NCBI GenBank assembly: GCA_013178275.1
Contig: JABLWZ010000017.1
Coordinates: 1 to 64,000, forward strand
Direction of reading: 5' to 3'
DNA from: Bacillota bacterium
Lineage (GTDB): Bacteria > Bacillota > Ch66 > Ch109
DNA: 64,000 nucleotides
How positions within the stretch are numbered: position 1 is the first letter of the stretch; each line of letters begins with the position of its first letter. Of the stretch, positions 6,681 through 15,714 are shown piece by piece. The notes under the pieces were generated by a model. That model made no database searches. It had not been told where the DNA came from and saw nothing but the letters and a program-made list of their open reading frames with translations. A program made the translations under genes and the position numbers.

Positions 6681-6756
6681 AGTTGTCAGTCGTCAGTCGT
6701 CGGACTGGTTGGAATTTGCTTTGGCAAATTCCTGATTTACTGACTACTGACTACCG
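6681..6756. repeat. Long imperfect palindrome with tandem GTCAGTC units
   Basis: A perfect 9 bp inner stem GGAATTTGC (6711-6719) / GCAAATTCC (6724-6732) with a TTTG loop is flanked by arms built of short tandem units: GTCAGTC on the left, TACTGAC on the right. About 13 of 16 positions of the arms can pair. It lies between the DUF4258 gene and rpsO, has no T tract and so is not a terminator. It resembles a REP-like or miniature mobile element; no second copy was noticed in the window. Confidence 0.7.
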
Positions 6757-6759
6757 AAT

Positions 6760-6984
6760 TTACTGCTTGCCAATGATAGTTATGACCAGTCTTCCGCCGT
6801 CAGTATCCTTGACCACCAGGTCAAACACGCGTCCAGAGCGGGCGATGAAGCCTCTAAACCGGGTTGCTGACGGGATATAGCCTGGCAACTCGAGCGCCGC
6901 CGACTGTATGTCGCCGAGGGCGATGCCCCCCTGGCGCATGTCGCGCAGCCTCTTCTTGGCGTGTTCAGTAATGATCACTTTCAC
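6760..6984 (-). CDS. Small DUF4258-like protein
   Basis: The 74-residue basic protein (MKVIITEHAKKRLRDMRQGG, then IALGDIQSAALELPG, ending GGRLVITIIGKQ) resembles DUF4258 proteins, a compact fold related to RelE/BrnT-type toxins (His-xx-Arg-Met/Leu near the N-terminus, ExI/AxxELPG, beta strands ending in V-I-I). It is the second gene of a two-gene unit, 16 bases after a small upstream gene and probably read from the same promoter. A toxin role is possible but there is no direct evidence; many DUF4258 genes stand alone. Confidence 0.65.
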   Translation of the reverse strand: MKVIITEHAKKRLRDMRQGGIALGDIQSAALELPGYIPSATRFRGFIARSGRVFDLVVKDTDGGRLVITIIGKQ

Positions 6985-7000
6985 CGGATCACCTTCGGTT

Positions 7001-7225
7001 CTAATAAGCTCTCGCCCGTCGGAAGTCTACCTCTTCCTGCGCCATCAGGGTGTACAGTGCGTCCTGAAACGCTAGAACCGAAGCTGGTTCGTTGCCATTC
7101 TTCAGGTATAGGGATTCCAGCTCTTTCCGCAGGGAGTTGAACTCGTCACTCAGACAGATCAGCGCGACCATCTGCACGATCCACCGCAGTTCCTGGTGCC
7201 GCTCGTCTATCAGTGGCACGGTCAT
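7001..7225 (-). CDS. Small hypothetical protein
   Basis: This 74-residue, mostly helical acidic protein starts MTVPLIDERHQELRWIVQMV and ends EEVDFRRARAY. I do not recognise a family. It has a good ribosome site (GGGGG eight bases before the ATG) and its own sigma-A promoter overlapping the ribF end, so it is likely real. As partner of the DUF4258-like gene it could be an antitoxin or accessory protein; this is only positional inference. Confidence 0.6.
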   Translation of the reverse strand: MTVPLIDERHQELRWIVQMVALICLSDEFNSLRKELESLYLKNGNEPASVLAFQDALYTLMAQEEVDFRRARAY

Positions 7226-7268
7226 TGGCGGTTCCCCCTTTGGACTGGAATGGTGTTTACCGAGCTAC

Positions 7269-7297
7269 ATTTTAACATAGGGCCTGGTAAATGTAAA
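7269..7297 (-). promoter_or_regulatory. Sigma-A promoter for the two-gene unit 7225-6760
   Basis: Reading the minus strand, TTTACA (7292-7297), a 17-base spacer and TAAAAT (7269-7274) lie about 45 bases before the ATG at 7225 and right after the ribF stop, so the small genes can be expressed separately from the truB-ribF operon. Confidence 0.65.
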
Positions 7298-7299
7298 CC

Positions 7300-8247
7300 T
7301 CAGCCCATATTATACAACACATTGTTTCTAAGGGCTTTGGCGTCTTCGATGTCACGCTGAATCTGTTTGATCAGTTCCTCTACACTGGAAAACTTGGTTT
7401 CATCCCGCAGCTTCTGGATCAGGGACAGGGTCACCCACTCCCCGTAGATTACCTGGGCGAAGTCCAGGATATGCGCCTCCACGGTGAGCACCGGGTCCCC
7501 CGCGAAGGTCGGTTTGAAACCTATGTTGACCACCCCGTCGAACACCCGGTCCCCCAGCTTGACCTTGGCCGCGTATACCCCCCGGGCGGGAATCAGGACC
7601 CCGCTTTCGATCGCCAGGTTGGCGGTGGGGAACCCCAGCTGTCTCCCCCGCTGGTCACCCTTCACCACCCGTCCCTCGACTATCGGCCAGTAGCCCAGGT
7701 AGCTCTTGGCTTTCGCCACTTCTCCCGCCTCCAGGGCGGCCCTGACCCCGCTGCTGCTGACCGTGGTGCCGCCCACCTTGATCGGGGGGAGCACCTCCAC
7801 CTTGAACCCCAGTTCCCGGCCGATGTCCCGCAGCAGTTCCGGGGTCCCGGCCCCGCGGTGGCCGAAGGTGTAGTTGAAACCGACGAAAACCGCCTGCGCC
7901 TGCAGCTGCCGATGCAGGATCTCGTGCACGAAGTACTCGGGCGACAGGCGTGCCAGTTCACGGTTGAAGGGAACCATCAGCAGGGCGTCCACCCCCAGGC
8001 CGCCGATCATCTCTGTCCTCTTCTCGGGGCTGATCAGTAGCTTGGGGGCCTTTTCCGGGAACAGAACCTGAAACGGGTGTGGGTGAAATGTAAAAGTCAC
8101 CGCAGGTATATGCTGACCCCTGGCAAAACTCACCATGTTGCGGATCAATTTCTGGTGCCCCAGGTGCACCCCATCGAAGTTACCCAGGGCGATAGCCTGC
8201 TTGCCGAGTCTTTTCCCCGCCTCCTGCGAATCTTTAAACACCTTCAT
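7300..8247 (-). CDS. ribF: Bifunctional riboflavin kinase / FAD synthetase
   Basis: RibF phosphorylates riboflavin to FMN and adenylylates FMN to FAD. The 315-residue protein has the N-terminal nucleotidyltransferase domain with the ALGNFDGVHLGHQ motif (about 22-34) and SSSGVRAAL (about 163-171), followed by the flavokinase domain with GDQRGRQLGFPTANL (about 197-211). Length and order are standard. It follows truB by 33 bases in the rimP-to-ribF operon, the usual Firmicutes arrangement. Confidence 0.97.
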   Translation of the reverse strand: MKVFKDSQEAGKRLGKQAIALGNFDGVHLGHQKLIRNMVSFARGQHIPAVTFTFHPHPFQVLFPEKAPKLLISPEKRTEMIGGLGVDALLMVPFNRELARLSPEYFVHEILHRQLQAQAVFVGFNYTFGHRGAGTPELLRDIGRELGFKVEVLPPIKVGGTTVSSSGVRAALEAGEVAKAKSYLGYWPIVEGRVVKGDQRGRQLGFPTANLAIESGVLIPARGVYAAKVKLGDRVFDGVVNIGFKPTFAGDPVLTVEAHILDFAQVIYGEWVTLSLIQKLRDETKFSSVEELIKQIQRDIEDAKALRNNVLYNMG

Positions 8248-8280
8248 TAAGATTCCAACACCCCCGCTACTCTTCTTTAG

Positions 8281-9195
8281 TTACTGGATGAATACCTTGT
8301 TGGGCCGGCAGGCGGCCTTCCCCTCCAGCTTCCTGATCCGTCCCAGGGCCACCAGGCTTCCGGCGGTATCGAGCAGCCTTATCAGCTGGCCCTCCTCCAC
8401 GGCCTGGTCCTGGGCCAGGTGCCGGCTGTCCAGCTCCCCCCCGTGTTTCACCTGGTCGATCCCGTTCTGGTTCAGTATCCAGGCCGGCCAGCCGCTGATG
8501 CCGATATCGCTCGGGAGCAGGAACCCGTATGACCCGTCGGCTATCTCCCGTTCGACCTCTTCCAGGCTCCAGGCGCTGGCTGCATCGAACGGTCCCACCC
8601 GGGTCCTGACCAGGAATCCCAGGGCGCCGCCGCAGCCGAGCCGCTGCCCGACCTGGTGGCAGATGGTTCGGATATAGGTCCCCTTGGAGACCCGGGTATC
8701 GAAGATGACCCGCCAGAACCCCTGCCGGCACTCGATTTTAACCACCTCGAGACTGTGGATGATGATCTCTCTGGGCGGGGGTTCGATCGTTTTGCCTTCC
8801 CGCGCCAGCTGGTAAAGCCTCTTGCCCTGGTGCTTGACCGCCGAGACCATCGGCGGGGTCTGCATTTGTCTGCCCCGCATGCCCTGCAGGGCGCGGCGGA
8901 TATCCGGCTCACCCGGCCCGGCGCTGTCATCCACCCTTACGACCCGTCCGCTGGTGTCCTGCGAATCGGTCTCCACCCCCAGCAGCATCTCGGCCCGGTA
9001 CTCCTTGTCGACCTCGGCCATGTACTCAGCCAGCCTCGTGGCGCTGCCGATACAGATCGGCAGGACCCCGGCGGCTCCCGGGTCGAGCGTCCCCAGGTGG
9101 CCCACCTTTTTGATCCCCAGGTGACGGCGGAACCAGTTGACCAGGTCGTGGGAGGTCATCCCGGGCGGTTTTAAGGCGTTTACGATTCCGTCCAT
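8281..9195 (-). CDS. truB: tRNA pseudouridine(55) synthase
   Basis: TruB makes pseudouridine 55 in the T-loop of tRNAs. The 304-residue protein has the catalytic motif GHLGTLDPGAAGVL with Asp38 as nucleophile, and the downstream KGTYIRTICHQVG motif. The C-terminal 90 residues form the smaller PUA-like domain typical of Gram-positive TruB. It starts one base after the nrnA stop, indicating translational coupling. Confidence 0.97.
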   Translation of the reverse strand: MDGIVNALKPPGMTSHDLVNWFRRHLGIKKVGHLGTLDPGAAGVLPICIGSATRLAEYMAEVDKEYRAEMLLGVETDSQDTSGRVVRVDDSAGPGEPDIRRALQGMRGRQMQTPPMVSAVKHQGKRLYQLAREGKTIEPPPREIIIHSLEVVKIECRQGFWRVIFDTRVSKGTYIRTICHQVGQRLGCGGALGFLVRTRVGPFDAASAWSLEEVEREIADGSYGFLLPSDIGISGWPAWILNQNGIDQVKHGGELDSRHLAQDQAVEEGQLIRLLDTAGSLVALGRIRKLEGKAACRPNKVFIQ

Positions 9196-9196
9196 C

Positions 9197-10204
9197 TCAA
9201 TCCCCGGAATGATTTCGCAGGACCTCCCGGGTCTGGGTCAGGACCCGCTCCACCACTTCATCCATACCGCCCTCTATCACGCAGCCGGCGGCTTTCCGGT
9301 GCCCGCCCCCGCCGTAGGTCGCCGCCAGCTGGTTGACATCCAGCCACGACTTGGAGCGAAAACCCACCTTAATAGTAGATGGCGCTATCTCCCGAAAGAG
9401 TATCGCCACCTCGACCCCCTCGATGGAACGGGGGTAGTTTATTAATCCTTCGAAAAGCCCATAGTCGTCTTTTACCTTCAGCCGGCATAAGGTCTCCTGG
9501 CTAACCGAGATCCAGGCCAGGCGGCCGTTGGGGTCGACCTGCAGGGTCCGCAGGCTCTCGCCCAGCAGGCGCAGCATCTCCAGGGTATGGGTCTCAAAAA
9601 GCTGGATCCGTATCTCGTCCTGGTCTATACCCGCGTCCATCAACTCCGCCGCGATCCGCATGGTCCGCGAGGTGGTGCTGGAAAAGCGGAAACTCCCGGT
9701 ATCGGTTATGATTCCAGTATAAATGGCGTTGGCGATCGGCCGGTCGATGGCGACCCCGAGCTTCCGCAGCAGGTCGTAAACCATTTCCGCCGAGGCGCCC
9801 GCCTTCTCGTCCACCCAGTTGATGCGCCCGAAAAACTCGTTGCTGGTGTGGTGGTCAAGGTTGATGATGTTGGGATGGCCCTGCAGCAGGCTGAAAAGCT
9901 GGTTTCCCACCCGGGTCAGCCCCGTGCAGTCCACCAGGACCACGGTATCGGGGATGGGGTCCACGGCCGCCGGCCTGACGATCCGCTCCCAGCCCTCCAG
10001 AAAACGGTACATTCGGGGCACCTCGTCCTCAGTGCAGAGGTGCACCCCTTTACCCAACTGTTTCAGCCCCAGCGCCAGACCTATCAAGGCCCCGATGCTG
10101 TCCCCGTCCGGCACCAGGTGAGAGGTTATCAGCACCTCCTGTGCCGGTATCAGGGCCTCCGCGACAGCTTCGATTTCATGCATTTCCGTCGTTGTCCTGT
10201 TCAT
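9197..10204 (-). CDS. nrnA: DHH-family bifunctional oligoribonuclease / PAP phosphatase
   Basis: NrnA degrades short RNA oligonucleotides and dephosphorylates 3'-phosphoadenosine 5'-phosphate, replacing Orn in Firmicutes. The 335-residue protein has DHH motifs HLVPDGDSIGA (about 30-40), VDCTG, and NLDHHTSNEFFG, and a C-terminal DHHA1 domain with GGGGHRKAAG (about 297-306). It overlaps rbfA by 29 bases; an alternative ATG at 10183 would reduce this to eight and has AGGAC at workable spacing, so the start is uncertain. It sits between rbfA and truB, the usual position. Confidence 0.96.
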   Translation of the reverse strand: MNRTTTEMHEIEAVAEALIPAQEVLITSHLVPDGDSIGALIGLALGLKQLGKGVHLCTEDEVPRMYRFLEGWERIVRPAAVDPIPDTVVLVDCTGLTRVGNQLFSLLQGHPNIINLDHHTSNEFFGRINWVDEKAGASAEMVYDLLRKLGVAIDRPIANAIYTGIITDTGSFRFSSTTSRTMRIAAELMDAGIDQDEIRIQLFETHTLEMLRLLGESLRTLQVDPNGRLAWISVSQETLCRLKVKDDYGLFEGLINYPRSIEGVEVAILFREIAPSTIKVGFRSKSWLDVNQLAATYGGGGHRKAAGCVIEGGMDEVVERVLTQTREVLRNHSGD

Positions 10205-10550
10205 GGGATTCTTCCCGCACCTGATCTATCAGTTTGGCGATGCGGACTCCTTGCTCTATGGATTCGTCCAGCTTGAAGGTCAGTTCCGGCATGAACCTCA
10301 CCCTTATCCTCTGGGACAGCCCGGCGCGGATGTACCCGGTAGCCCTCTGCATGGCTTCCAGGGCCTTTTTGCGCTCGGGGGGCGAACCCATCACACTGAC
10401 AAAGACCTTCGCGTAGCGGAGGTCTTTCGATACCTCCACCCGTGTAATACTGGCGAACCCTATGCCCGGGTCCTTCAGTTCTTCCCTGAAGATCTGGGCG
10501 ATTTCCCTTTTGATCTCTTCCGCCAGTCTAACAGCCCGATGGGCAGTCAT
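10176..10550 (-). CDS. rbfA: 30S ribosome-binding factor A
   Basis: RbfA matures the 5' end of 16S rRNA in late 30S assembly. The 124-residue product starting MTAHRAVRLAEEIKREIAQI shows the KH-like fold with the conserved DPGIGFASITRVEVSKDLRYAKVFVS stretch (split here as DPGIGFASITRVEV and SKDLRYAKVFVS). The ATG at 10550 was chosen because AGAGGTGA lies just upstream and it begins right after the infB stop; a longer open frame reaching into infB has no homology. The C-terminus is acidic. Confidence 0.96.
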   Translation of the reverse strand: MTAHRAVRLAEEIKREIAQIFREELKDPGIGFASITRVEVSKDLRYAKVFVSVMGSPPERKKALEAMQRATGYIRAGLSQRIRVRFMPELTFKLDESIEQGVRIAKLIDQVREESHEQDNDGNA

Positions 10551-10573
10551 ATTATCACCTCTGGTACACCAGG

Positions 10574-13500
10574 CTACAGGACCCTCTCTACTTTCTCTTG
10601 AGTGAACGCCTCCAGGATGTCGCCCTCTTTGAGGTCGTTGAACCGCTCGACCCCCAGGCCGCATTCATAACCCTGCACCACTTCCTTGACGTCGTCCTTG
10701 AAGCGCTTCAGGGATTCGATCTTACCCTCCTGGATGACGATACCGTTGCGGATCACCCGCACGTCCACGCCCTTGACGATCTTGCCGTCGACCACGTAGC
10801 AGCCAGCGATGGTGCCGATCTTGGGAACCTTGAAGGTGGCCCGCACCTCCGCCCTTCCCAGGACCACCTCTTTCCAGTCGGGATCGAGCAGACCCGACAT
10901 CGCCGCCCGGATGTCCTCGATGGCCTCGTAGATGACCCGGTACAGCCGGATGTCCACCTGTTCGGCCTCCGCCGCTTTACGGGTGTTGGTGTCCGGCCTC
11001 ACGTTGAAGCCGATGATTATGGCGTTGGTGGTCGCCGCCAGCATGACGTCGTTCTCGTTGATGTTTCCTACCCCGGTGTGCACCAGGTTTACCCTTACCT
11101 CATTGGTGCTCTGTTTTTCCAGGGACTGCTTCAGGGCCTCTATAGACCCCTGCACGTCGGCCTTGATGATCAGGTTCAGGTCCTTGACCTTGCCCTCCTT
11201 GATCTGCTGGAACAGGTCGTCCAGGGTCACCCGGGAGGTCTTCTGGATGTCTTCCTCCTTGCGGATGTTCTGCCGGGATTCGATGATCTGCCGGGCTATC
11301 TTCTCCTCCGAAACCACCTGGAAGACGTCGCCCGCCATGGGTACGTCGTTCAGCCCCAGGACCTCCACCGGGGTGGAAGGCAACGCCTCTTTGATCCATT
11401 CACCCGTGTAGTCCACCATGGCTCTCACCTTACCCGAGGTGAGTCCCACCAGGAACGAGTCCCCTATCCGCAGGGTGCCCGACTGTACCAGAACAGTGGC
11501 GATCGGGCCTCTTCCCTTGTCCAGGTGGGCCTCGATGACCGTGCCCTTGGCCGGACGGTCGGGATTGGCCTTGATCTCCGAAACCTCGGCCACCAGCAGG
11601 ATCATCTCCAGCAGGGTGTCGATCCCCTCCCTGGTGACAGCGGACACTGGCACGAATACGGTATCCCCGCCCCAGTCCTCCGCCAGCAGCCCGTGTTCCG
11701 TGAGCTGCTGCTTGATGCGGTCGACGTTGGCGCCGGGTTTGTCTATCTTGTTTATCGCCACGATGATCGGCACCCCGGCCGCCCGGGCGTGGCTGATCGC
11801 CTCGATGGTCTGGGGCATCACCCCGTCATCGGCCGCGACCACCAGGATCGCGATGTCAGTGACCTGGGCCCCCCTGGCTCTCATCGCTGTGAAGGCCTCG
11901 TGGCCGGGGGTATCGATAAAGGTGATCTTCTTGTTTCTTATTTCCACCTGATACGCGCCGATATGCTGGGTGATTCCTCCCGCCTCGGTCGCCGTAACCT
12001 TGGTTTTGCGGATGGCGTCCAGGAGCGAGGTCTTTCCGTGGTCGACGTGGCCCATCACCGTGACCACCGCCGGCTTTTCCTTCAGCGACTCGGGATCGTC
12101 GACTATATCAGGCAGCAGGGTCTCCTCGGTCGTTTTCTCGGCTTTGACCACGACCCCCATCTCGGTACAGACTATCGCCGCGGTGTCGAAGTCGATCTCC
12201 TGGTTGATGGTAACCATCACCCCGAGGTTCATCAGCTTCTTGACCAGTTCCACCGGGCTGACCTTCAATACGCTGGCCAGCTCCTGGATCGCGACCGATT
12301 TTCCTATCGTCACCGCTTCCGGTAAGGTAGACACGGGAACCCGGGGTACAAACCCGCGCTGTCCCTTCATCGGCGGCCGGGCCTTCCTTTTCGGCAGCTT
12401 GGTCCCCGGTCTATCGTCGTCGTCACCGATGAAGACCAGTCTTCCAGCTCCACGCGTGTTGGTATCGACCTTTTTGACCGGCGGCTTACTGCCCGGGCGA
12501 GCCGGCGGACGGTCCAGTTTGTCCGTCTTCTTCTCTACCTGGCGGGGGCGGTCGGTCTTATCCATGGGCTTGACTGCCGATTTCTCCGGCGGTTTTTCCG
12601 AAGGTCTCGGGCCCATCCCGCCGCCCGGCCTTGGGCCTGAACGGTCCATCGGACGCGGCGGTCCATCCGGCCTGCCGCCCCCTGGTCTCGGTCCCGAGGG
12701 ATAACCTCCAGCCGGACGAGGTCCGGAAGGAGCCCCTCCGGGCGGCCGCTGACCCATCGGACGCGGCTGCTGACCCATCGGTCTCTGCTGCCCGCCCATC
12801 GGACGCGGCGGCCCGCCCATCGGTCTCTGCTGCCCGCCCATCGGCTGCCCGCCCGCCGGACGCGGCTGTCCTCCCATATGCTGTCCGCCCATCGGTCTCT
12901 GCTGTCCACCAGCCGGCCGTTGGCCGTCATACCGGGGGCCCCGGTCGAACCGCTGGTCTCCCGGCCGTCCTCCCCCCTGGCGGTCCCGATCGAACTGCCG
13001 GTCCTGGGGATAACGGTTGTCGGCTGGTCTTCCGCCCCCATAAGGCGGCCTCTGCTGAGGCCTATCCCCCGGCGTTTCACCCGGCCGGGCCGGCGGGCGG
13101 GAGACGAACGTACCTCCCTTGGGCGGCGGTGGTCTATGGGGCCTGGGCTCACCAGGCCGGTTGAATCCAGTCTGCTGCGGCCGAGAGGCGTTTTGTTCCG
13201 GCCGGTGCTGGGGCCTCGGGCCTTGTCCCGATTGAGCTGGCCGACTCTCGTGTCTTGGCTGGGCCGGCGGTCCCGCTGGCGCCGTCGTCGTTGGCGCCGG
13301 TGCCTTCATGGTCGTTGGCGCCGGTGCCTTCGTTGTCGTTGGCGTCGGCGGCGTTGACGCAGGCGCTGCCGGCGGCGCTTTAGGCGCTGGAGGCGGCGCG
13401 GCCGGTTTGCTGACCGGCTCGGCTTTAATCTCGGGAGTCCTGGGCTTGGAAGCCTTCTTCAGCGAGTCCTTGACCCGGCCAACCTCTCCCTCTTCCAGTG

Positions 13501-13609
13501 TGCTGAAGTGGTTTTTTACTGTGACGCCAAGCTCCTGCAGCTTGTTCACCATGTCCTTGCTGTTAAGGCCAAGTTCCTTCGCCAACTCGTGCACCCTTAT
13601 TTTGCCCAT
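10574..13609 (-). CDS. infB: Translation initiation factor IF-2, with very long low-complexity linker
   Basis: IF-2 places fMet-tRNA on the 30S subunit and hydrolyses GTP on subunit joining. The 1011-residue protein has an IF2-N domain (1-52), a low-complexity linker (about 55-420), a second IF2-N-like domain (about 430-480), then the GTPase core with GHVDHGKT (520-527), DTPGHE and NKIDKP, and C-terminal domains II to IV. The linker is rich in Pro, Gly, Arg and Gln, with Pro-Ala-Thr repeats (85-115) and Met-Gly-Gly-Gln-Arg-Pro repeats (238-290). The ATG follows GGGGGTGA closely. The ylxQ gene usually found between rnpM and infB is missing. Confidence 0.97.
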   Translation of the reverse strand: MGKIRVHELAKELGLNSKDMVNKLQELGVTVKNHFSTLEEGEVGRVKDSLKKASKPRTPEIKAEPVSKPAAPPPAPKAPPAAPASTPPTPTTTKAPAPTTMKAPAPTTTAPAGPPAQPRHESRPAQSGQGPRPQHRPEQNASRPQQTGFNRPGEPRPHRPPPPKGGTFVSRPPARPGETPGDRPQQRPPYGGGRPADNRYPQDRQFDRDRQGGGRPGDQRFDRGPRYDGQRPAGGQQRPMGGQHMGGQPRPAGGQPMGGQQRPMGGPPRPMGGQQRPMGQQPRPMGQRPPGGAPSGPRPAGGYPSGPRPGGGRPDGPPRPMDRSGPRPGGGMGPRPSEKPPEKSAVKPMDKTDRPRQVEKKTDKLDRPPARPGSKPPVKKVDTNTRGAGRLVFIGDDDDRPGTKLPKRKARPPMKGQRGFVPRVPVSTLPEAVTIGKSVAIQELASVLKVSPVELVKKLMNLGVMVTINQEIDFDTAAIVCTEMGVVVKAEKTTEETLLPDIVDDPESLKEKPAVVTVMGHVDHGKTSLLDAIRKTKVTATEAGGITQHIGAYQVEIRNKKITFIDTPGHEAFTAMRARGAQVTDIAILVVAADDGVMPQTIEAISHARAAGVPIIVAINKIDKPGANVDRIKQQLTEHGLLAEDWGGDTVFVPVSAVTREGIDTLLEMILLVAEVSEIKANPDRPAKGTVIEAHLDKGRGPIATVLVQSGTLRIGDSFLVGLTSGKVRAMVDYTGEWIKEALPSTPVEVLGLNDVPMAGDVFQVVSEEKIARQIIESRQNIRKEEDIQKTSRVTLDDLFQQIKEGKVKDLNLIIKADVQGSIEALKQSLEKQSTNEVRVNLVHTGVGNINENDVMLAATTNAIIIGFNVRPDTNTRKAAEAEQVDIRLYRVIYEAIEDIRAAMSGLLDPDWKEVVLGRAEVRATFKVPKIGTIAGCYVVDGKIVKGVDVRVIRNGIVIQEGKIESLKRFKDDVKEVVQGYECGLGVERFNDLKEGDILEAFTQEKVERVL

Positions 13610-13733
13610 CGAATCACCCCCAAAGTACTGCCGGTCGATATCGGTTTATAAATAGATGTATTCCTGCTAACCAATAACCTAACAACTCTCCTCTCGTGAT
13701 AAAAATCAAATTTTATTATAAATATTAAAAACT

Positions 13734-14012
13734 TTACGTCTCGGATTGAGCCTTTATCTTTATCCTCAACTCATCGAGCACCGAGCCCTCGATAGGGCTG
13801 TTCAGCGCTCGTTCGAGCTGCTTTTTCTTGATGGCCTTTTCCAGGCAGTCGGAAACTGGACAGATGTAAGCACCCCGTCCAGACTTCTTACCGGTTGGGT
13901 CAAGTACGATCTCACCCGTGGGTGTCCGCACTATCCTGATCAATTCTTTTTTGCCGCGCATTTCCTGGCAGCCTACGCACATCCTCTGTGGAACCTTGCG
14001 AACCCGGACCAA
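13734..14012 (-). CDS. rnpM: RNase P modulator RnpM (YlxR/DUF448)
   Basis: The 92-residue basic protein carries the DUF448 signature: RMCVGCQEMRGKKELIRIV (about 10-28), the GRGAYIC motif (about 45-51), and a CLEKAIKKKQLERAL helix. B. subtilis RnpM binds RNase P RNA and modulates tRNA processing. It lies 12 bases after nusA in the rimP-nusA-rnpM-infB operon. The 124 bases to infB contain no ORF for the usual L7Ae-like YlxQ. Confidence 0.95.
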   Translation of the reverse strand: MVRVRKVPQRMCVGCQEMRGKKELIRIVRTPTGEIVLDPTGKKSGRGAYICPVSDCLEKAIKKKQLERALNSPIEGSVLDELRIKIKAQSET

Positions 14013-14024
14013 TACCCATCCTCC

Positions 14025-15089
14025 CTACTCTTCCAGGTCATCCTCATCCGTGAAGTAACCCGCCTGTGTCTCGTTCTTGATGTCTATCTTCCACCCGGTC
14101 AGCTTGGCGGCCAGCCTGGCGTTCTGTCCTTCCTTGCCGATGGCGAGAGACAGCTGGTAGTCGGGGACCACCACCCGGGCCATCTTATCGTTCTCGAATA
14201 TCTCCACCGCCAGGACCTTGGCGGGGCTGAGCGCGTTGGCCACGAATCTGGCCGGATCGGGGTTCCACTTAATTATATCGATTTTTTCCCCCCGGAGTTC
14301 GTTGACTATCGCCTGCACCCGCATCCCCCGCGGGCCCACGCAGGCGCCCACCGGGTCGACGTTTTCGTCGCGCGAGTGGACAGCTATCTTGGAGCGTGCT
14401 CCGGCCTCCCGGGCCACGCTTTTTATCTCCACGATACCCTCGTAGATCTCCGGGACCTCCAGCTCGAAGAGGCGCTTCAGGAGCCCGGGGTGGGTGCGGG
14501 AAACCAGTATCTGCGGCCCCTTGGTGGTCTTCTTGACCTCCACGATATAGACCTTGATCCGCTCCCCCTGCAGGTAGATCTCGCCCGGTATCTGCTCCGA
14601 CAGCCCCAGTATGGCCTCGGTCTTCCCCAGGTCGATAAATATGTTCCTCTGCTCCTGGCGCTGGGCCACCCCAGTGACGATATCCCCCGCCCGGTCAGAA
14701 AACTCCTCGAATATCAGTCCCCTTTCAGCCTCCCTCAGGCGCTGCACCACCACCTGCTTGGCGGTCTGGGCCGCTATCCTTCCGAAGTCCTTGGGGGTGA
14801 TCTCCATCTCCATCACGTCCTCCGGCTGGCTGGAGGGGTTTATTTTTTGGGCTTCTCCCAGTGATATCTCGGTCCTCGGGTCGGTCACCTCTTCCACCAC
14901 GGTCTTCTTAGCCAGCACCCTCACCTTGCCGGTCTCGGGGTCGATGTCCACCTCGGCGTTCTGTACCGTCCCAAAGTTCTTGCGGTAGGCGGACTCCAGC
15001 GCCCCCTTGATGACCTCCAGCAGAATCTCGGTCTTGATCCCTTTTTCCCTTTCCAGGTCCCGCAAAGCCTGGATAAAATCCTGATTCAT
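14025..15089 (-). CDS. nusA: Transcription termination/antitermination factor NusA
   Basis: NusA binds RNA polymerase and RNA and modulates pausing, termination and antitermination. The 354-residue protein has the N-terminal polymerase-binding domain (1-125), an S1 domain (about 130-200), and tandem KH domains with the motifs [15 protein letters not shown] and [19 protein letters not shown]. It lacks the C-terminal acidic repeats of E. coli NusA, as is normal in Firmicutes. It starts 15 bases after rimP. Confidence 0.98.
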   Translation of the reverse strand: MNQDFIQALRDLEREKGIKTEILLEVIKGALESAYRKNFGTVQNAEVDIDPETGKVRVLAKKTVVEEVTDPRTEISLGEAQKINPSSQPEDVMEMEITPKDFGRIAAQTAKQVVVQRLREAERGLIFEEFSDRAGDIVTGVAQRQEQRNIFIDLGKTEAILGLSEQIPGEIYLQGERIKVYIVEVKKTTKGPQILVSRTHPGLLKRLFELEVPEIYEGIVEIKSVAREAGARSKIAVHSRDENVDPVGACVGPRGMRVQAIVNELRGEKIDIIKWNPDPARFVANALSPAKVLAVEIFENDKMARVVVPDYQLSLAIGKEGQNARLAAKLTGWKIDIKNETQAGYFTDEDDLEE

Positions 15090-15104
15090 CAGATAATGTC
15101 CTCC

Positions 15105-15617
15105 TTATTCGGTTTTAAAATCAAAGGTCAGACGGGCGGAAGCCACCATGTTGAAAGGTATCCTCCATTCCGCTTCCCGATTCTTTATCATCACCGAGCC
15201 GTCAGCGATCCCCATCAGCTCCCCGGAGAACTCCTTGACTCCCTCCACCGGGGCGAAGGTGGTGACCAGTGCCTTTCGGCCTTTGAATCTCTCGAAATCG
15301 GCTTCTTTTTTTAAAGGCCGCTCCAGGCCGGGGCTGCTGACCTCCAGGGTGTAGTTCGTCTTGATCGGGTCCTTGGCGTCCAGCCATTCCCCTACCCGGT
15401 GGCTGACCTCCTGGCAGATGTCGTGGTCGATCCCTTCGGGGCGGTCGACGAAGATCCGCAGGTACCAGGCCGGTCCCTCCTTGACATACTCCACATCGAC
15501 CAGCTCAAGCCCCATCTCGCTTATCAGCGGCTCAACCCCCCTGGTGACCGCAGCCGCTGTATTTTCAGGATTCTGACTTTTTTCTTTTTTTAACATAATA
15601 CAAAAAGTGGGTTTCAC
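15105..15617 (-). CDS. rimP: Ribosome maturation factor RimP
   Basis: RimP assists 30S maturation. The roughly 170-residue product has the family core ELVDVEYVKEGPAWYLRIFV, DRPEGIDHDICQEVS, LEVSSPGLERPL and FERFKGR. I take the GTG at 15617 as start: GGAGG lies 13 bases upstream and the promoter at 15670-15698 rules out the ATG at 15698. The ATG at 15596 would leave the core intact but has no ribosome site. A hairpin plus T run overlaps the start region, unusual for a gene beginning. Confidence 0.93.
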   Translation of the reverse strand: MKPTFCIMLKKEKSQNPENTAAAVTRGVEPLISEMGLELVDVEYVKEGPAWYLRIFVDRPEGIDHDICQEVSHRVGEWLDAKDPIKTNYTLEVSSPGLERPLKKEADFERFKGRKALVTTFAPVEGVKEFSGELMGIADGSVMIKNREAEWRIPFNMVASARLTFDFKTE

Positions 15618-15624
15618 TACCCAC
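15602..15624 (-). promoter_or_regulatory. Terminator-like hairpin over the rimP start
   Basis: GTGGGT (15619-15624) pairs with ACCCAC (15607-15612) and is followed on the minus strand by five T residues (15602-15606). It begins only about 40 bases after the predicted transcript start and contains the GTG start of rimP in its loop, so it may attenuate transcription or block initiation of rimP-nusA. Confidence 0.45.
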
Positions 15625-15669
15625 TCGTTACCTCCCCCTGGGGTTTTGCCCGGCTCAAAAGCTACAGAT

Positions 15670-15698
15670 ATTATATCACAGCCTATTTTCCTTGACAA
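15670..15698 (-). promoter_or_regulatory. Sigma-A promoter of the rimP-nusA-infB operon
   Basis: On the minus strand TTGTCA (15693-15698), a 17-base spacer and a perfect TATAAT (15670-15675) lie between polC and rimP. This gives the ribosome-biogenesis operon its own start, about 45 bases before the rimP GTG. Confidence 0.85.
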
Positions 15699-15714
15699 GG
15701 GCGGCCTAAATTTC

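Noticed and set aside
12720..12910. Tandem short repeats suggesting a CRISPR array
   Set aside because: They are in frame inside infB and encode Met-Gly-Gly-Gln-Arg-Pro repeats; there are no spacers of constant length.
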